A stretch of DNA of 64,000 nt from Desulfonatronovibrio magnus (lineage in GTDB: Bacteria; Desulfobacterota; Desulfovibrionia; Desulfovibrionales; Desulfonatronovibrionaceae): NCBI RefSeq assembly GCF_000934755.1, contig NZ_KN882175.1, forward strand, positions 210,456 to 274,455. Reading direction: 5' to 3'. Shown piece after piece: positions 53,597 to 63,437 of the stretch. The number at the start of each line of letters is the position of its first letter. Position 1 is the stretch's first letter. The position numbers were made by a program, and so were the translations under genes. Below the pieces are notes generated by a model. The model searched no databases and was not told where the DNA came from. It saw only the letters and a list, made by a program, of their open reading frames with translations.

Positions 53597-55168
53597 ATGT
53601 ATCTGCCTTTGCCTACGCCCGGCGAGATGGGCGCATGGGACAGAATGGCCATGAATGAAGTGGGCATTCTTCCTGAAATACTAATGGAAAATGCCAGCCG
53701 TGAGGCCTTGAACGTAATTAAATTTCGATTTAACAGCTTCAAAGGAGGCTCAGCTCTGGTTTTTGCAGGGTCTGGCAACAATGGCGGTGATGCCTTTGCT
53801 TTGGCCAGACACCTCTGGAATCATGATGTCAAGGTTATGATTCTTCATTCCAAAAGGCTTAAGGAGTACCAGGGGGCAGCGGGGTACCATCTATCCCTGG
53901 TCAAAACTCTTAACATTCCCCTCATGTACCTGCACGAGTACAATCTGGATTTTTTAAAAGACGTTGACATTATCGTTGATGGTCTTTTGGGTACCGGATT
54001 CAGCGGAGAGTTGCGCCAGGACTATGTGGACTGGATTAAAGCCATTAACAAGCTCGGTTGCAAAAGCTATGTTATTTCACTTGACATTCCGTCCGGCATA
54101 AACGGCATTACCGGCAAGCCTAACCCGGTAGCAGTCAAAGCTGACGATACCATTACTTTTGAAGAAGCCAAGCTGGGACTGCTTCAAGCTGATGCCAGAG
54201 AATTTACCGGATGTCTGTCAGTTGGAAAAATCGGAATACCCAAAAAAATCAAGCGCGACAATCCTCCTCAGCACTTTGGCATGACCGTGCAGGTTCTGGA
54301 ACAGCTGGCCTTCCCCAAAAAGACCATGCACAAGGGCCATGGCGGACATGTTCTAATAATTGGTGGCTCATCAGGAATGTCAGGAGCTGCACTGCTCAGT
54401 GCCCTTGGAGCTCTACGTTCAGGTGCAGGACTGGTTACCATTGCCTGCCCCGCAGGATTGACCGGAGACATCCGATCCTGCTGGCCGGAAATAATGCTTT
54501 TACCTCTTGGCAATGCTAAATCATGGAGCCAGGAACTTATGGACGAACTTACCCCTGAGCTTCACCGTTTTACATCAATTGTAATCGGACCCGGTATGGG
54601 AAGAGATGAATCAACCCGAGATTTTATCAGATCTTTTGCACGCCAGACTGCCAATAAAATTATTTTTGATGCTGATGCTCTATTTCTTTTAGCATCTGAT
54701 CAAGAACTGATAAAAACTTTGCCCGATAAAAAAAATGCTGTCTTTACACCTCATCCAGGCGAGATGGCCAGATTTTTCAACGTGCCTGCTTCAGATATCA
54801 ATCTGGACCGCACAAAATTTGCCAGAGAATTTGTACAGAAATTTCAGGTAAACCTTGTACTCAAAGGAGCAGGAACAATCATTGCCAGCCCGGATTCACC
54901 TTTTTATGTGTCTCCATTTGCAGCTCCAAACCTCGCAGTCGGAGGATCAGGCGATGTCCTTGCAGGTGTCATAGCCAGCCTTATGGGCCAGCAACTTTCT
55001 CCTGTTGATGCCTGCAATATTGGAGTATACTGGCACGGCCTTGCAGGTAAGGAGCTTGAAAAAAAATATCCCCTTAGAGGGAATCTGGCCAGAGAAATTG
55101 CAGATTATCTGCCTGCAGTGCTGGCAAAAGTCCGCGAAAACGAAAACAAGACTTGCCTCACAGACTGA
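53597..55168 (+). CDS. nnr: Bifunctional NAD(P)H-hydrate repair enzyme (epimerase and dehydratase)
   Basis: A 523-residue fusion. The N-terminal YjeF_N epimerase (about 1-215) has VFAGSGNNGGDAFALARHL and VDGLLGTGFSG. The C-terminal ribokinase-like ADP-dependent dehydratase (about 230-515) has GHVLIIGGSSGMSGA, VIGPGMGRDE, FTPHPGEMAR and VGGSGDVLAGVIASLMGQ. It restores NAD(P)H from its R and S hydrates. Both halves are complete. Confidence 0.95.
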   Translation: MYLPLPTPGEMGAWDRMAMNEVGILPEILMENASREALNVIKFRFNSFKGGSALVFAGSGNNGGDAFALARHLWNHDVKVMILHSKRLKEYQGAAGYHLSLVKTLNIPLMYLHEYNLDFLKDVDIIVDGLLGTGFSGELRQDYVDWIKAINKLGCKSYVISLDIPSGINGITGKPNPVAVKADDTITFEEAKLGLLQADAREFTGCLSVGKIGIPKKIKRDNPPQHFGMTVQVLEQLAFPKKTMHKGHGGHVLIIGGSSGMSGAALLSALGALRSGAGLVTIACPAGLTGDIRSCWPEIMLLPLGNAKSWSQELMDELTPELHRFTSIVIGPGMGRDESTRDFIRSFARQTANKIIFDADALFLLASDQELIKTLPDKKNAVFTPHPGEMARFFNVPASDINLDRTKFAREFVQKFQVNLVLKGAGTIIASPDSPFYVSPFAAPNLAVGGSGDVLAGVIASLMGQQLSPVDACNIGVYWHGLAGKELEKKYPLRGNLAREIADYLPAVLAKVRENENKTCLTD

Positions 55169-55206
55169 AATTTCATCATTGGTTACAGTTCTGCCCACTG
55201 ACAGCA

Positions 55207-55237
55207 CCCTGCTTTCCTTAACACGGCTAAACTGATA
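55207..55237 (+). repeat. Fragment of repeat family R6
   Basis: CCCTGCTTTCCTTAACACGG then CTAAACTGATAAC, right end of R6, 28 bases before the CBS gene start. Confidence 0.6.
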
Positions 55238-55264
55238 ACTTCACAGGAAAAAGGAAGTAAAAAT

Positions 55265-55720
55265 ATGATAACAGCTCAGGATATAATGACCCCTGACCCC
55301 ATCACGCTGACCCCTGAAACAGAAATCCCTGAAGCCGCAACCCTGCTGCTGGAAAAAAATATCAACGGCATTCCAGTTGTGGATAAGGATAACCAACTCA
55401 TTGGAATAATCTGTCAAAGCGATCTGGTGTCATTGCAGCGCAAGTTCCCTCTTCCCTCAATCTTTACTGTTCTTGACAGCCTGTTTCCATTGTCATCCAC
55501 CACAAAACTGGAAAGAGAAATAAAAAAAATTGCAGCTGCCAAGGTTGAAGATGCCATGACAACCAAACCCAAGTCTGTCTTAAAGGACACTACGCTTGAA
55601 GAACTGGCTGAGATTATGGTTGTTCGTAAATACCATACTTTACCAGTGGTGGAGGACGGAAAACTGATTGGGGTGGTAGGCAAGGCTGATGTTCTGAAAA
55701 CTCTTATGAAACAGGAATAA
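55265..55720 (+). CDS. CBS-domain protein
   Basis: A 151-residue protein made of two CBS motifs (TAQDIMTPDPITLTPETEI, INGIPVVDKDNQLIGIICQS and VEDAMTTKPKSVLKDTTLEE, YHTLPVVEDGKLIGVVGKAD). CBS pairs usually bind adenine nucleotides and act as energy sensors. The partner is not evident. tsaE follows after 3 bases, in the same unit. AAAGGAAG precedes the start. Confidence 0.9.
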   Translation: MITAQDIMTPDPITLTPETEIPEAATLLLEKNINGIPVVDKDNQLIGIICQSDLVSLQRKFPLPSIFTVLDSLFPLSSTTKLEREIKKIAAAKVEDAMTTKPKSVLKDTTLEELAEIMVVRKYHTLPVVEDGKLIGVVGKADVLKTLMKQE

Positions 55721-55723
55721 ACA

Positions 55724-56194
55724 TTGACTGGTAGATCATTTCTGCTTTCAGACGAATCTGCAACCATAAGGCTTGGCCTGTCTATAGGCTCCACAATGCT
55801 TCAGCACGGGCTTTTTCCGCCTGTTCTCCTCAAAGGACCTTTGGGAGCGGGAAAAACCTGTATTGCAAAAGGAATTGTGAAAAGTTTACCCGGCAGCAAG
55901 GATGCCGAAGTCAGCAGTCCCAGTTTTAATATTCTGAATATTTATCCCACTAAGCCCCCAACAGCTCATTTTGACCTTTACCGCTTAGAAGGAGCATATC
56001 TCGATCCGGAAAGCGAGGATATCATACTGAGCAATAAAATGCTTGTGCTTATTGAGTGGAGCGAATATTTACCACCGGAAATTGTCTTCAAAGATGCATT
56101 GAATATAATTTTCAGATCATTGGACCCTGGCAGAACGGTAGTTATTGAAAGCACCAGTCCGCTTGTTTCATATATTGAAAGCTTGACAGGTTGA
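55724..56194 (+). CDS. tsaE: tRNA N6-threonylcarbamoyladenosine biosynthesis ATPase TsaE
   Basis: A 156-residue P-loop ATPase with LLKGPLGAGKTCIAKGIV (Walker A about 35-45), SSPSFNILNIY, HFDLYRLEG and IEWSEYLPPE, as in TsaE (YjeE). It works with TsaB/TsaD in t6A37 formation. The start is a TTG 3 bases after the CBS gene stop; no ATG lies near. Length is normal. Confidence 0.9.
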   Translation: MTGRSFLLSDESATIRLGLSIGSTMLQHGLFPPVLLKGPLGAGKTCIAKGIVKSLPGSKDAEVSSPSFNILNIYPTKPPTAHFDLYRLEGAYLDPESEDIILSNKMLVLIEWSEYLPPEIVFKDALNIIFRSLDPGRTVVIESTSPLVSYIESLTG

Positions 56195-56292
56195 CAGCTG
56201 TTTGTGAATGATATTTTGTCAGGTGTCTAATGTGAGCTGTGCCCACAACCTGCTGATGGCTGATAGCTGGTGGTTGATTAAAGCACGGACTA

Positions 56293-56325
56293 CTCCCCTC
56301 CTTTTCAATGAGGGGGTTGTTGTTT
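56293..56325 (+). terminator. Terminator after tsaE
   Basis: CTCCCCTC / GAGGGGG forms a short GC-rich stem with a 9-base loop and is followed by TTGTTGTTTTCTTGTT. It ends the pdxJ-nnr-CBS-tsaE unit before lysC. Confidence 0.65.
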
Positions 56326-56447
56326 TCTTGTTCACAGGCTTCAGCCTGGGAACACCTCTTTTTTAGTAAAACAAAAGACAGACACTCAAATGACACAAGT
56401 AACAAGCTAAGCTTTTACAAATACCCATTTTTAAGGAGAAAACTTGG

Positions 56448-57683
56448 ATGCGAATTTTGGTCCAGAAATACGGTGGAACATCAGTTGCTGATTACGAATG
56501 CATGAGTCAGGTCAGGGACAAGGTCCTTGGAAACCTGGATAAAGGATACAAGGTTATTGTTGTCCTCTCAGCCATGTCCGGAGAAACCAACCGGCTTATC
56601 GAACTGGCCTCAAAATGGTCTAAAAGGCCTGACCCATGCGAGATGGATGTTTTATTATCCACAGGCGAACAGACTTCCATTGCCTTGTTTACCATGATGC
56701 TCAAGGATTATGGGATTAAGGCCAGGTCTTTTCTGGGTTTTCAAATCCCTATTCAGACTGATAAAAGCTTTGGTAAAGCCCGTATTCTGGATATAGACAA
56801 GGATCGGGTGGAAGAAATACTTGAGAAGTATGATGTTCTTGTGGTTGCAGGTTTTCAGGGGTGTGACTGTGAGCAGCGCATAACCACTCTCGGCCGTGGA
56901 GGGTCTGACACGTCTGCTGTTGCCATGGCCGCAGCCTTGGATGCAGAGGTCTGTGAAATTTATACTGATGTTGACGGCGTCTACACTACTGATCCAAATA
57001 TTTGCCCCCAGGCTAGAAAGATCAATAAAATCGCTTATGATGAGATGCTTGAGATGGCCAGCATGGGAGCTAAAGTGCTTCAAATCAGATCAGTGGAATT
57101 CGCTAAAAAATATAACGTTCCCATTCATGTTCGCTCCACTTTTTCAGCTGAGCAGGGAACACTGGTAGTTCAGGAGGATATAAGCATGGAATCAGCAATG
57201 GTATCGGGTGTGGCATACGATAAAGATCAGGCCAGAATTACTCTGGTTGATGTCTATGATGAACCAGGCGTGGCGGCCAAAATTTTTGAACCAATATCTG
57301 CAGCTAATATTGTTGTGGATATGATTGTTCAGAACCCCAGTCGTGAAGGCAAGACTGACATGACCTTTACCGTTCCCAAAAGCAATATTGAAGAAACCCT
57401 GAACATTCTAAAGCGTAAAAATGAAGATATTGGCGCAAGAGCCATCCTGCATGATGCAGATGTAGCCAAGGTTTCAGTCATTGGTGTAGGTATGCGCAAC
57501 CATTCAGGAGTTGCTGCCATTGCGTTTTCCGCATTGAAAAACGAGAATATAAATATCATGATTATCAGCACTTCAGAAATTAAGATTTCCTGTCTGATAG
57601 AAGAAAAATATACAGAACTCGCAGTAAGAACTCTCCATGAAGCCTTCGGGCTCGACCAGGAGCCACCCAAACAGGTCTGCTGA
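56448..57683 (+). CDS. lysC: Aspartate kinase
   Basis: A 411-residue monofunctional aspartokinase, first step to Lys, Thr, Met and Ile. VQKYGGTSVADYECM at the start, LLSTGEQTSIALF, TTLGRGGSDTSAVAMA and YTDVDGVYTTDP make up the kinase. Two C-terminal ACT domains (ITLVDVYDEPGVAAKIFEPI; VSVIGVGMRNHSGVAAIAF) are the feedback site. AAGGAGAA lies before the ATG. cimA follows after 18 bases. Confidence 0.97.
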   Translation: MRILVQKYGGTSVADYECMSQVRDKVLGNLDKGYKVIVVLSAMSGETNRLIELASKWSKRPDPCEMDVLLSTGEQTSIALFTMMLKDYGIKARSFLGFQIPIQTDKSFGKARILDIDKDRVEEILEKYDVLVVAGFQGCDCEQRITTLGRGGSDTSAVAMAAALDAEVCEIYTDVDGVYTTDPNICPQARKINKIAYDEMLEMASMGAKVLQIRSVEFAKKYNVPIHVRSTFSAEQGTLVVQEDISMESAMVSGVAYDKDQARITLVDVYDEPGVAAKIFEPISAANIVVDMIVQNPSREGKTDMTFTVPKSNIEETLNILKRKNEDIGARAILHDADVAKVSVIGVGMRNHSGVAAIAFSALKNENINIMIISTSEIKISCLIEEKYTELAVRTLHEAFGLDQEPPKQVC

Positions 57684-57701
57684 TTATCCAGGGAAAATGA
57701 A

Positions 57702-59327
57702 ATGAACAAAATACAGATATATGATACTACTTTAAGAGACGGTTCCCAGGCTGAAGACGTTCACTTTTCTACTGAGGACAAAATAAGAATCGCCTGCAAG
57801 CTGGATGAACTGGCTGTGCACTACATTGAAGGGGGGTGGCCCGCTTCAAATCCCACTGACCAGAAATTTTTCAGGGAGATCAGAAACTACGCCCTGAAAA
57901 ATTCCAAAATTACTGCTTTTGGCAGTACCCATCCAGCTAAGCGCACTCCTGAAAGTGACCCCAACCTGCAGTCATTAATTGCTGCAGAAACTGATGTATT
58001 AACAATTTTTGGAAAAACCTGGGACGTGCATGTTCATGATGCTCTCCGAACCACCTTAGAAAGAAATCTGGAGCTGATATACAATTCCCTTGCTTATCTT
58101 AAGCCCAAGGTTAAAGAACTTTTCTTTGACGCAGAACACTTTTTTGATGGGTTCAAGGCCAACAAAGAATATGCCTTGAGCTGTCTGCGCAAGGCACTGG
58201 AAGGTGGAGCCCAGATGGTTATCCTGTGCGATACCAACGGTGGCACCACGCCCATGGAGATTAAGGAAATAATAGATACAGTCAAGGCCGAGATCCCTGA
58301 TATTCCTTTTGGCATTCATACCCACAACGATTCTGAGCTTGCAGTAGCCAACGCTCTTATTGCTGTGGACCTTGGTGCCAGACAGGTTCAGGGAACCATC
58401 AACGGCTATGGAGAAAGATGCGGCAATGCCAACCTGTGTTCCATTATTCCCAATCTGCAGCTGAAAATGGGCATGGAGTGCATTCCTCAGCAAAATCTAA
58501 GTATTCTTACCTCAGTGGCACACTATGTTGCTGAGATTGCCAACCTGGGCGCTTTTCATCGTCAACCTTACGTTGGAAGGTCTGCATTTGCCCATAAAGG
58601 CGGCATCCATGTCAGTGCTGTGCAGCGAAATGCCAGAACTTACGAACATATTGTTCCGGAACTGGTAGGCAACAAACAGCGCATCCTTTTGTCCGATCTG
58701 GCCGGACAGAGCAATATTTTATTCAAAGCCAAACGATATGGATTTCACTTGGACAAAGATGATCCTTTTGTTCTGGATCTGCTCTCCAAGCTGAAAAACC
58801 TTGAAAGCCAGGGCTATGAGTATTCAGCAGCAGAAGCTTCCTTTGAACTCCTGCTCAATAGAACTCTGGGCCGTGCCAGGAAATACTTTTCCTTAGACTC
58901 ATACCGGGTTCTGGAGTCCAAAAGAGGACGCGAGGAAGAACCAATTTCTGAGGCTACTGTCATGGTCCGTGTGGGCGGCATGATGGAGCATACTGCTGCC
59001 AACGGAAAAGGTCCGGTTAATGCGTTGGACAACTCACTGCGCAAGGCATTGGAACGTTTCTATCCCTCATTGTCTGAAATGCATCTTGTGGATTTCAAGG
59101 TTCGAGTTTTTTCCATTAACGATACTGGAGATTTTGCCGGCACAGCATCCAGAGTAAAGGTGCTCATTGAGTCTGCGGACAAAATCAGCCAGTGGGTTAC
59201 TGTGGGAGTTTCCTTTAATATTATTGAGGCCAGTCGCCAGGCCCTTGAAGACTCCCTTAACTACAAACTTTTCAAGGACGATCAGGCCAAACTGACCAAA
59301 GCCATCAAAGATGCCGAAAAAGGTTAG
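57702..59327 (+). CDS. cimA: (R)-citramalate synthase
   Basis: A 541-residue member of the isopropylmalate/citramalate synthase family: YDTTLRDGSQAEDVHFSTED, YIEGGWPASNPTD, LCDTNGGTTPMEI, GIHTHNDSELAVANA, and GTINGYGERCGNANLCSI, with a C-terminal allosteric LeuA dimer domain (VRVGGMMEHTAANGKGPVNA). The YIEGGWPASNP motif marks the citramalate branch. It condenses pyruvate and acetyl-CoA for threonine-independent isoleucine synthesis. Linked to lysC. Confidence 0.95.
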   Translation: MNKIQIYDTTLRDGSQAEDVHFSTEDKIRIACKLDELAVHYIEGGWPASNPTDQKFFREIRNYALKNSKITAFGSTHPAKRTPESDPNLQSLIAAETDVLTIFGKTWDVHVHDALRTTLERNLELIYNSLAYLKPKVKELFFDAEHFFDGFKANKEYALSCLRKALEGGAQMVILCDTNGGTTPMEIKEIIDTVKAEIPDIPFGIHTHNDSELAVANALIAVDLGARQVQGTINGYGERCGNANLCSIIPNLQLKMGMECIPQQNLSILTSVAHYVAEIANLGAFHRQPYVGRSAFAHKGGIHVSAVQRNARTYEHIVPELVGNKQRILLSDLAGQSNILFKAKRYGFHLDKDDPFVLDLLSKLKNLESQGYEYSAAEASFELLLNRTLGRARKYFSLDSYRVLESKRGREEEPISEATVMVRVGGMMEHTAANGKGPVNALDNSLRKALERFYPSLSEMHLVDFKVRVFSINDTGDFAGTASRVKVLIESADKISQWVTVGVSFNIIEASRQALEDSLNYKLFKDDQAKLTKAIKDAEKG

Positions 59328-59332
59328 CTTGA

Positions 59333-59365
59333 GGGCATCAGCCTGAATCCTGCAGGCTGATGCCC
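59333..59365 (+). terminator. Perfect 13-bp hairpin after cimA
   Basis: GGGCATCAGCCTG / CAGGCTGATGCCC with a 7-base loop, 6 bases past the cimA stop. No T run follows, so it may be a processing or attenuation structure rather than a true rho-independent terminator. Confidence 0.5.
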
Positions 59366-59390
59366 TGAATAACTTTGAAGATAAGCCACT

Positions 59391-60593
59391 ATGCACAAGC
59401 CCTTAGCTGAACAGCTCCGGCCTCAAACCATGGAAGATTTTGTTGGCCAGGATCATCTCAAAACAAGAATCAGGGCCATGATCAGCAGCCAGCGACTGCC
59501 CAGCATTCTTTTTTTTGGTCCACCCGGATGTGGAAAATCCACGCTGGCCATGATTATTGCCCGTGGCCAGGGCAAGGACTTTATCAGAGTGAGCGCCCCT
59601 GAAATTGGTCTTGCCGAACTTAGAAAAAAGATTGCTTCCACCCAGGTTCTGATACTTGATGAATTGCATCGCTTTTCCAAAGCCCAGCAGGATTTTTTTC
59701 TGCCACTTCTGGAAACAGGCGAAATAATTCTCCTGGGCACTACTACTGAAAATCCTTCCTTCAGCGTTACCCGCCAGCTTTTATCAAGAATGAATGTTTT
59801 GAGGCTAAGGTCATTAACCAGGGATGAGCTTCTAAGTATTGCCCGCCGCTCTGGAGAAGTAATTGATTCAAGAATGCCTGAAAAAAGCTTAGAAATGCTG
59901 GCCACTCTCGCTGGAGGAGATGCCAGAAGTTTTTTGAATCTTCTGGAGTATGTTCGCGGACTTGATCAGAAGGAACTTGAACCGGACAGGCTTAAAATGG
60001 CTCTTCCTGAAGCGGTCATTCGCGGGGATCGAGCAGGTGATTCTCATTATGAACTGGCTTCAGCCCTGATTAAATCCATAAGAGGCAGTGATCCTGACGC
60101 AGCTTTGTATTATCTGGCCTGCCTGCTGGAATCTGGGGAAGATCCACGTTTTGTCTGTCGCAGGCTGATTCTTTCTGCTTCTGAAGATATTGGTCTGGCT
60201 GAACCAATGGCCCTGCCCATGGCTGTTTCATGTCAGCATGCTGTGGAGTTTGTAGGTATGCCGGAAGGTTTTATCCCCCTTGCAGAAACAGTGGTCTACT
60301 TAGCTCTTGCTCCAAAGTCCAATTCTTCATATGCTGGCTATCTCACCGCACAAAAAGAGATACGCCTCAATGGAGCTAAGCCGGTACCTCTGCACCTGCG
60401 CAATCCATCCACCAGCCTGCACAAAGAGTGGGGCTACGGTCAGGGATACAAATATCCCCATGCCTTTCCCGATGCCTGGGCAGACCAGGACTATCTTCCG
60501 TCTGACATCAAAGGCAAAAAATTCTATCATCCCAAACAACAGGGTTACGAACCTAAACTGCTGGCCTGGCTAAAAAAAAGAAAGAAAGTCTGA
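59391..60593 (+). CDS. rarA: Replication-associated recombination protein RarA (MgsA)
   Basis: A 400-residue clamp-loader-like AAA+ ATPase acting at stalled forks. LAEQLRPQTMEDFVGQDHL, Walker A FFGPPGCGKSTLAMI, Walker B VLILDELHRFSKAQQDFFL, sensor LLGTTTENPSFSV and LAGGDARSFLNLLEYV are intact, and the C-terminal tetramerisation part ends KGKKFYHPKQQGYEPKL. It is convergent with radA. Confidence 0.95.
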   Translation: MHKPLAEQLRPQTMEDFVGQDHLKTRIRAMISSQRLPSILFFGPPGCGKSTLAMIIARGQGKDFIRVSAPEIGLAELRKKIASTQVLILDELHRFSKAQQDFFLPLLETGEIILLGTTTENPSFSVTRQLLSRMNVLRLRSLTRDELLSIARRSGEVIDSRMPEKSLEMLATLAGGDARSFLNLLEYVRGLDQKELEPDRLKMALPEAVIRGDRAGDSHYELASALIKSIRGSDPDAALYYLACLLESGEDPRFVCRRLILSASEDIGLAEPMALPMAVSCQHAVEFVGMPEGFIPLAETVVYLALAPKSNSSYAGYLTAQKEIRLNGAKPVPLHLRNPSTSLHKEWGYGQGYKYPHAFPDAWADQDYLPSDIKGKKFYHPKQQGYEPKLLAWLKKRKKV

Positions 60594-60623
60594 GACGTAC
60601 TGTACACTCAACCTGATTACCAG

Positions 60624-61988
60624 CTATCTATCTGCAGATTGCTGAGCTGAACTGTCTGCAGTCATAAGTACTTCACTTAATTCCATTATAGTACCAAGAC
60701 CTGCTGAGGATTGACCTGACCTGGGGCAGACTATTGGTTTGTAACCCAGTTTTCCAGCCTGCTTCATACGCAGGTCATGCCCGAGAACAGGCCTGATCTG
60801 ACCGTTGAGATCCACCTCTCCCCAGAATACCGAACGTTCAGGAAGACTTACATTATGAAATGACGACAGAACAGAAGCCACCAGACCAAGATCCATGCCC
60901 GGATCTGTCAGCCTCAAGCCTCCGCCAATTTTTGCATAGATATCAGATTGAGCCAGATTGATACCAAGCTTTTTTTCCATGACTGCCAGGAGCAGGTGGA
61001 GTCGATTGATATCAAAACCCAAAGCGGTCCTCCTTGGTATGGCCAGAAAACTGGCTCCTGCCAGAGCCTGCACCTCCACTGCAAATGGTTTTTGTCCATC
61101 CACAGCCATGACAATGGAAGATCCGCTCAATTCAGGGTCACGGGCCTGGAGAAAAAAGGTGGAAGGATCCTGTACACTGCTTAGTCCGGAACTGGTCATC
61201 TCAAACATGACCAGTTCATTAGCCGGACCAAACCTGTTTTTCACCACCCTTAATATCCGAAAGAGATGCTCTTTATCCCCTTCGAGATAAAGCACTGTAT
61301 CAACCATATGCTCCAGAAGCTTGGGTCCGGCTATCTGTCCTTCTTTTGTGACATGCCCCACCAGTATAACACAGGTTCCGGTATCTTTGGCCCTTTGAAT
61401 AAGCTTGGAGGTCACTGAGCGAATCTGGGATGGTGTGCCTGGAATTGAATCAAGCTGTGCAGAAGCAACGGTCTGGACTGAATCTACAATAATCAATCCA
61501 ACTCGTCTCGCCTGTTCAAAGCAGATCTGAATATCCTCTAAGGCGTTGGTGGCAATGACCTTTATACCGCTGTCCAACAGTTCAAGCCTTTCTGCTCTGG
61601 ATCTAATCTGGGGAAGCGATTCTTCACCGCTTACATAAAGCGCTCCATGACCCTTCTGGGCCATAGCAGCGCAGAGTTGAAGCAGCAGGGTGGATTTTCC
61701 GATTCCTGGCTCGCCACCCACCAGGATGACCGAACCAGGTACCACTCCACCTCCCAGAAGATCATCAAACTCCGGCATGGCAGTGTTTAAAAAATCTGCT
61801 GAATCAGTACTGACTTCTTTTATGTCCTGGGGATGATTGTCTCTTGAAGACAGTGATGTGGATTTGACCTGTTCCAGATTGCGCGATTCTAAACTGTTCC
61901 ATTCACCGCAACGGGGGCATTGCCCCTGCCAGCGCGGAGACTGGGCACTGCAGAATGAACAGATATATACGCTTTTGGACTTCATCAA
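60624..61988 (-). CDS. radA: DNA repair protein RadA
   Basis: A 454-residue RadA/Sms that promotes branch migration in recombination. It has the zinc finger YICSFCSAQSPRWQGQCPRC, Walker A VGGEPGIGKSTLLLQL, the RadA-specific VVKNRFGPANE, and the C-terminal Lon-like domain with GGLRLTDPGMDLGLVASVLSS. Length is normal. It lies 3 bases after the DUF3426 gene. Confidence 0.96.
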   Translation of the reverse strand: MMKSKSVYICSFCSAQSPRWQGQCPRCGEWNSLESRNLEQVKSTSLSSRDNHPQDIKEVSTDSADFLNTAMPEFDDLLGGGVVPGSVILVGGEPGIGKSTLLLQLCAAMAQKGHGALYVSGEESLPQIRSRAERLELLDSGIKVIATNALEDIQICFEQARRVGLIIVDSVQTVASAQLDSIPGTPSQIRSVTSKLIQRAKDTGTCVILVGHVTKEGQIAGPKLLEHMVDTVLYLEGDKEHLFRILRVVKNRFGPANELVMFEMTSSGLSSVQDPSTFFLQARDPELSGSSIVMAVDGQKPFAVEVQALAGASFLAIPRRTALGFDINRLHLLLAVMEKKLGINLAQSDIYAKIGGGLRLTDPGMDLGLVASVLSSFHNVSLPERSVFWGEVDLNGQIRPVLGHDLRMKQAGKLGYKPIVCPRSGQSSAGLGTIMELSEVLMTADSSAQQSADR

Positions 61989-61991
61989 GAA

Positions 61992-62822
61992 CTACAAGGC
62001 AGGATTATGAGCTTCAATAACTTCAAGTCCGAATTCCTGTACATTTTCCGGTGGATCATAAAATACCACCATAAATGGGGTGTAACTGCCCGGATCAACA
62101 TGCTTGTTAGTGGTCAGTACTCCCAGCCTGGCCTGAAGAGTTGATTCCAGTTCCTCCCGATTAGAAACTTGAAGCTGGAATAATGAGGCCACGTTACCGC
62201 AGAGAAACTCCTTTTCCACAACAACATTACCCTGGGCATCATAAAGAGAGGCCCGGAGCTTGATCATGGATTTTGGTTCCTGAAAGTTATTAACAGCCTG
62301 ACCTTCAATCACAAACAATTGCCCAATTTTGTCATTGGTGACAAAGTATTGACGAATATTTTCCAGAGAGATATCTCTAACATCTTCTTCAGTGAACTCG
62401 GTCTGCCGTTGAACCTCATCTTGTTCGTCTTCTGGAGCAAGAAAAGGAATACTGAGGCCACTGAACCTCGGAGCCACAACAAAGAGTAACAAGCCAAGCA
62501 CAACGAGAGCAGTTGCCCCCATAACTGCTGCCATGATTTTCTTGCGTCTTGGCATGGGAGCAGCAGGAGCAATGTCAACATTCATATCATCAGGGTCCCA
62601 CTCTGGTTCATCTGGAGCCTGACTCTCTTCTGAAGCTGACTCACCCATGGAAAAATCATCAGAATATTCATCAGAAAGGTCGCTTAGAAAATCATCATCT
62701 TCATTCAAAGCAGAGAGCTTGAATACGTGCTCACACCTGGTACACCTGACTTTAATTTCATCCTTGAACTTGGACTCATCAAAATTATACTTGGTGGAAC
62801 AATTGGGGCATTGGACTATCAT
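61992..62822 (-). CDS. Zinc-ribbon DUF3426 membrane protein
   Basis: A 276-residue protein. The N-terminal MJ0042-type zinc ribbon (IVQCPNCSTKYNF, VRCTRCEHVF) is followed by an acidic stretch, one membrane helix (MAAVMGATALVVLGLLLFVV, about 94-113) and a C-terminal DUF3426 domain (FVIEGQAVNNF, IKLRASLYDAQGNVV, PFMVVFYDPPENVQEFGLEV). The role is unknown; a sensor or assembly factor at the membrane has been supposed. It lies between hpt and radA. Confidence 0.88.
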   Translation of the reverse strand: MIVQCPNCSTKYNFDESKFKDEIKVRCTRCEHVFKLSALNEDDDFLSDLSDEYSDDFSMGESASEESQAPDEPEWDPDDMNVDIAPAAPMPRRKKIMAAVMGATALVVLGLLLFVVAPRFSGLSIPFLAPEDEQDEVQRQTEFTEEDVRDISLENIRQYFVTNDKIGQLFVIEGQAVNNFQEPKSMIKLRASLYDAQGNVVVEKEFLCGNVASLFQLQVSNREELESTLQARLGVLTTNKHVDPGSYTPFMVVFYDPPENVQEFGLEVIEAHNPAL

Positions 62823-62853
62823 GACTGATCTCCGGTTATATGTCCGGTATTTA

Positions 62854-63393
62854 TCATTCGGGAATTAACTCAAATATTCCCGTCAGATTTCGATATTTTT
62901 CTGCATAATCCAGGCCATAGCCTACGAGAAATCCACTTTGCAGAACAAATCCGGGATAGTCAACCCTGACCTCCACCTGACGACGTTCATGCTTATCCAA
63001 TAAAGCGCACACAGCAATGGACAGTGCCCCCCTCGTCTTAAGGACTTGTGACAGATAGTGAATGGACAGGCCTGTATCCACAATATCTTCTATAATAAGT
63101 ACATGCTTATTGAGGACGGAAAGTTCCATATCCTTGGAAAACTGAACCTTTCCAGAACTCTGAGTGCCATCTCCATACGAAGACATACGCAAAAAGTCCA
63201 TTTCCGGATCAATGGTCATGCTCCTCAAAAGATCAGCATAAAATATGAAGGCACCTTTAAGCACACATACTGTTATTAATGGTTTATCCTTGTAATTTAA
63301 TGAAATTTCTGCACCCATTTCAGCAACACGCTGCTGTATTTCCTTGCTTGATATTCTCTCTATGAGCTTCATAATCAATCTCGCTGGTATCAA
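62854..63393 (-). CDS. hpt: Hypoxanthine phosphoribosyltransferase
   Basis: A 179-residue purine salvage enzyme with LITVCVLKGAFIFYADLLR, the SSYGDGTQSSGKV flexible loop and the PRPP motif VLIIEDIVDTGLSI. The C-terminal FVLQSGFLVGYGLDYAEKYRNLTGI is typical. The ATG 7 codons in (63372, MKLIERISS) is a likely start. First of an hpt - DUF3426 - radA unit. Confidence 0.94.
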   Translation of the reverse strand: MIPARLIMKLIERISSKEIQQRVAEMGAEISLNYKDKPLITVCVLKGAFIFYADLLRSMTIDPEMDFLRMSSYGDGTQSSGKVQFSKDMELSVLNKHVLIIEDIVDTGLSIHYLSQVLKTRGALSIAVCALLDKHERRQVEVRVDYPGFVLQSGFLVGYGLDYAEKYRNLTGIFELIPE

Positions 63394-63437
63394 CTTCTCT
63401 TAAAACTTCATGTGGTAAGGGATACGAAATATTAAAT

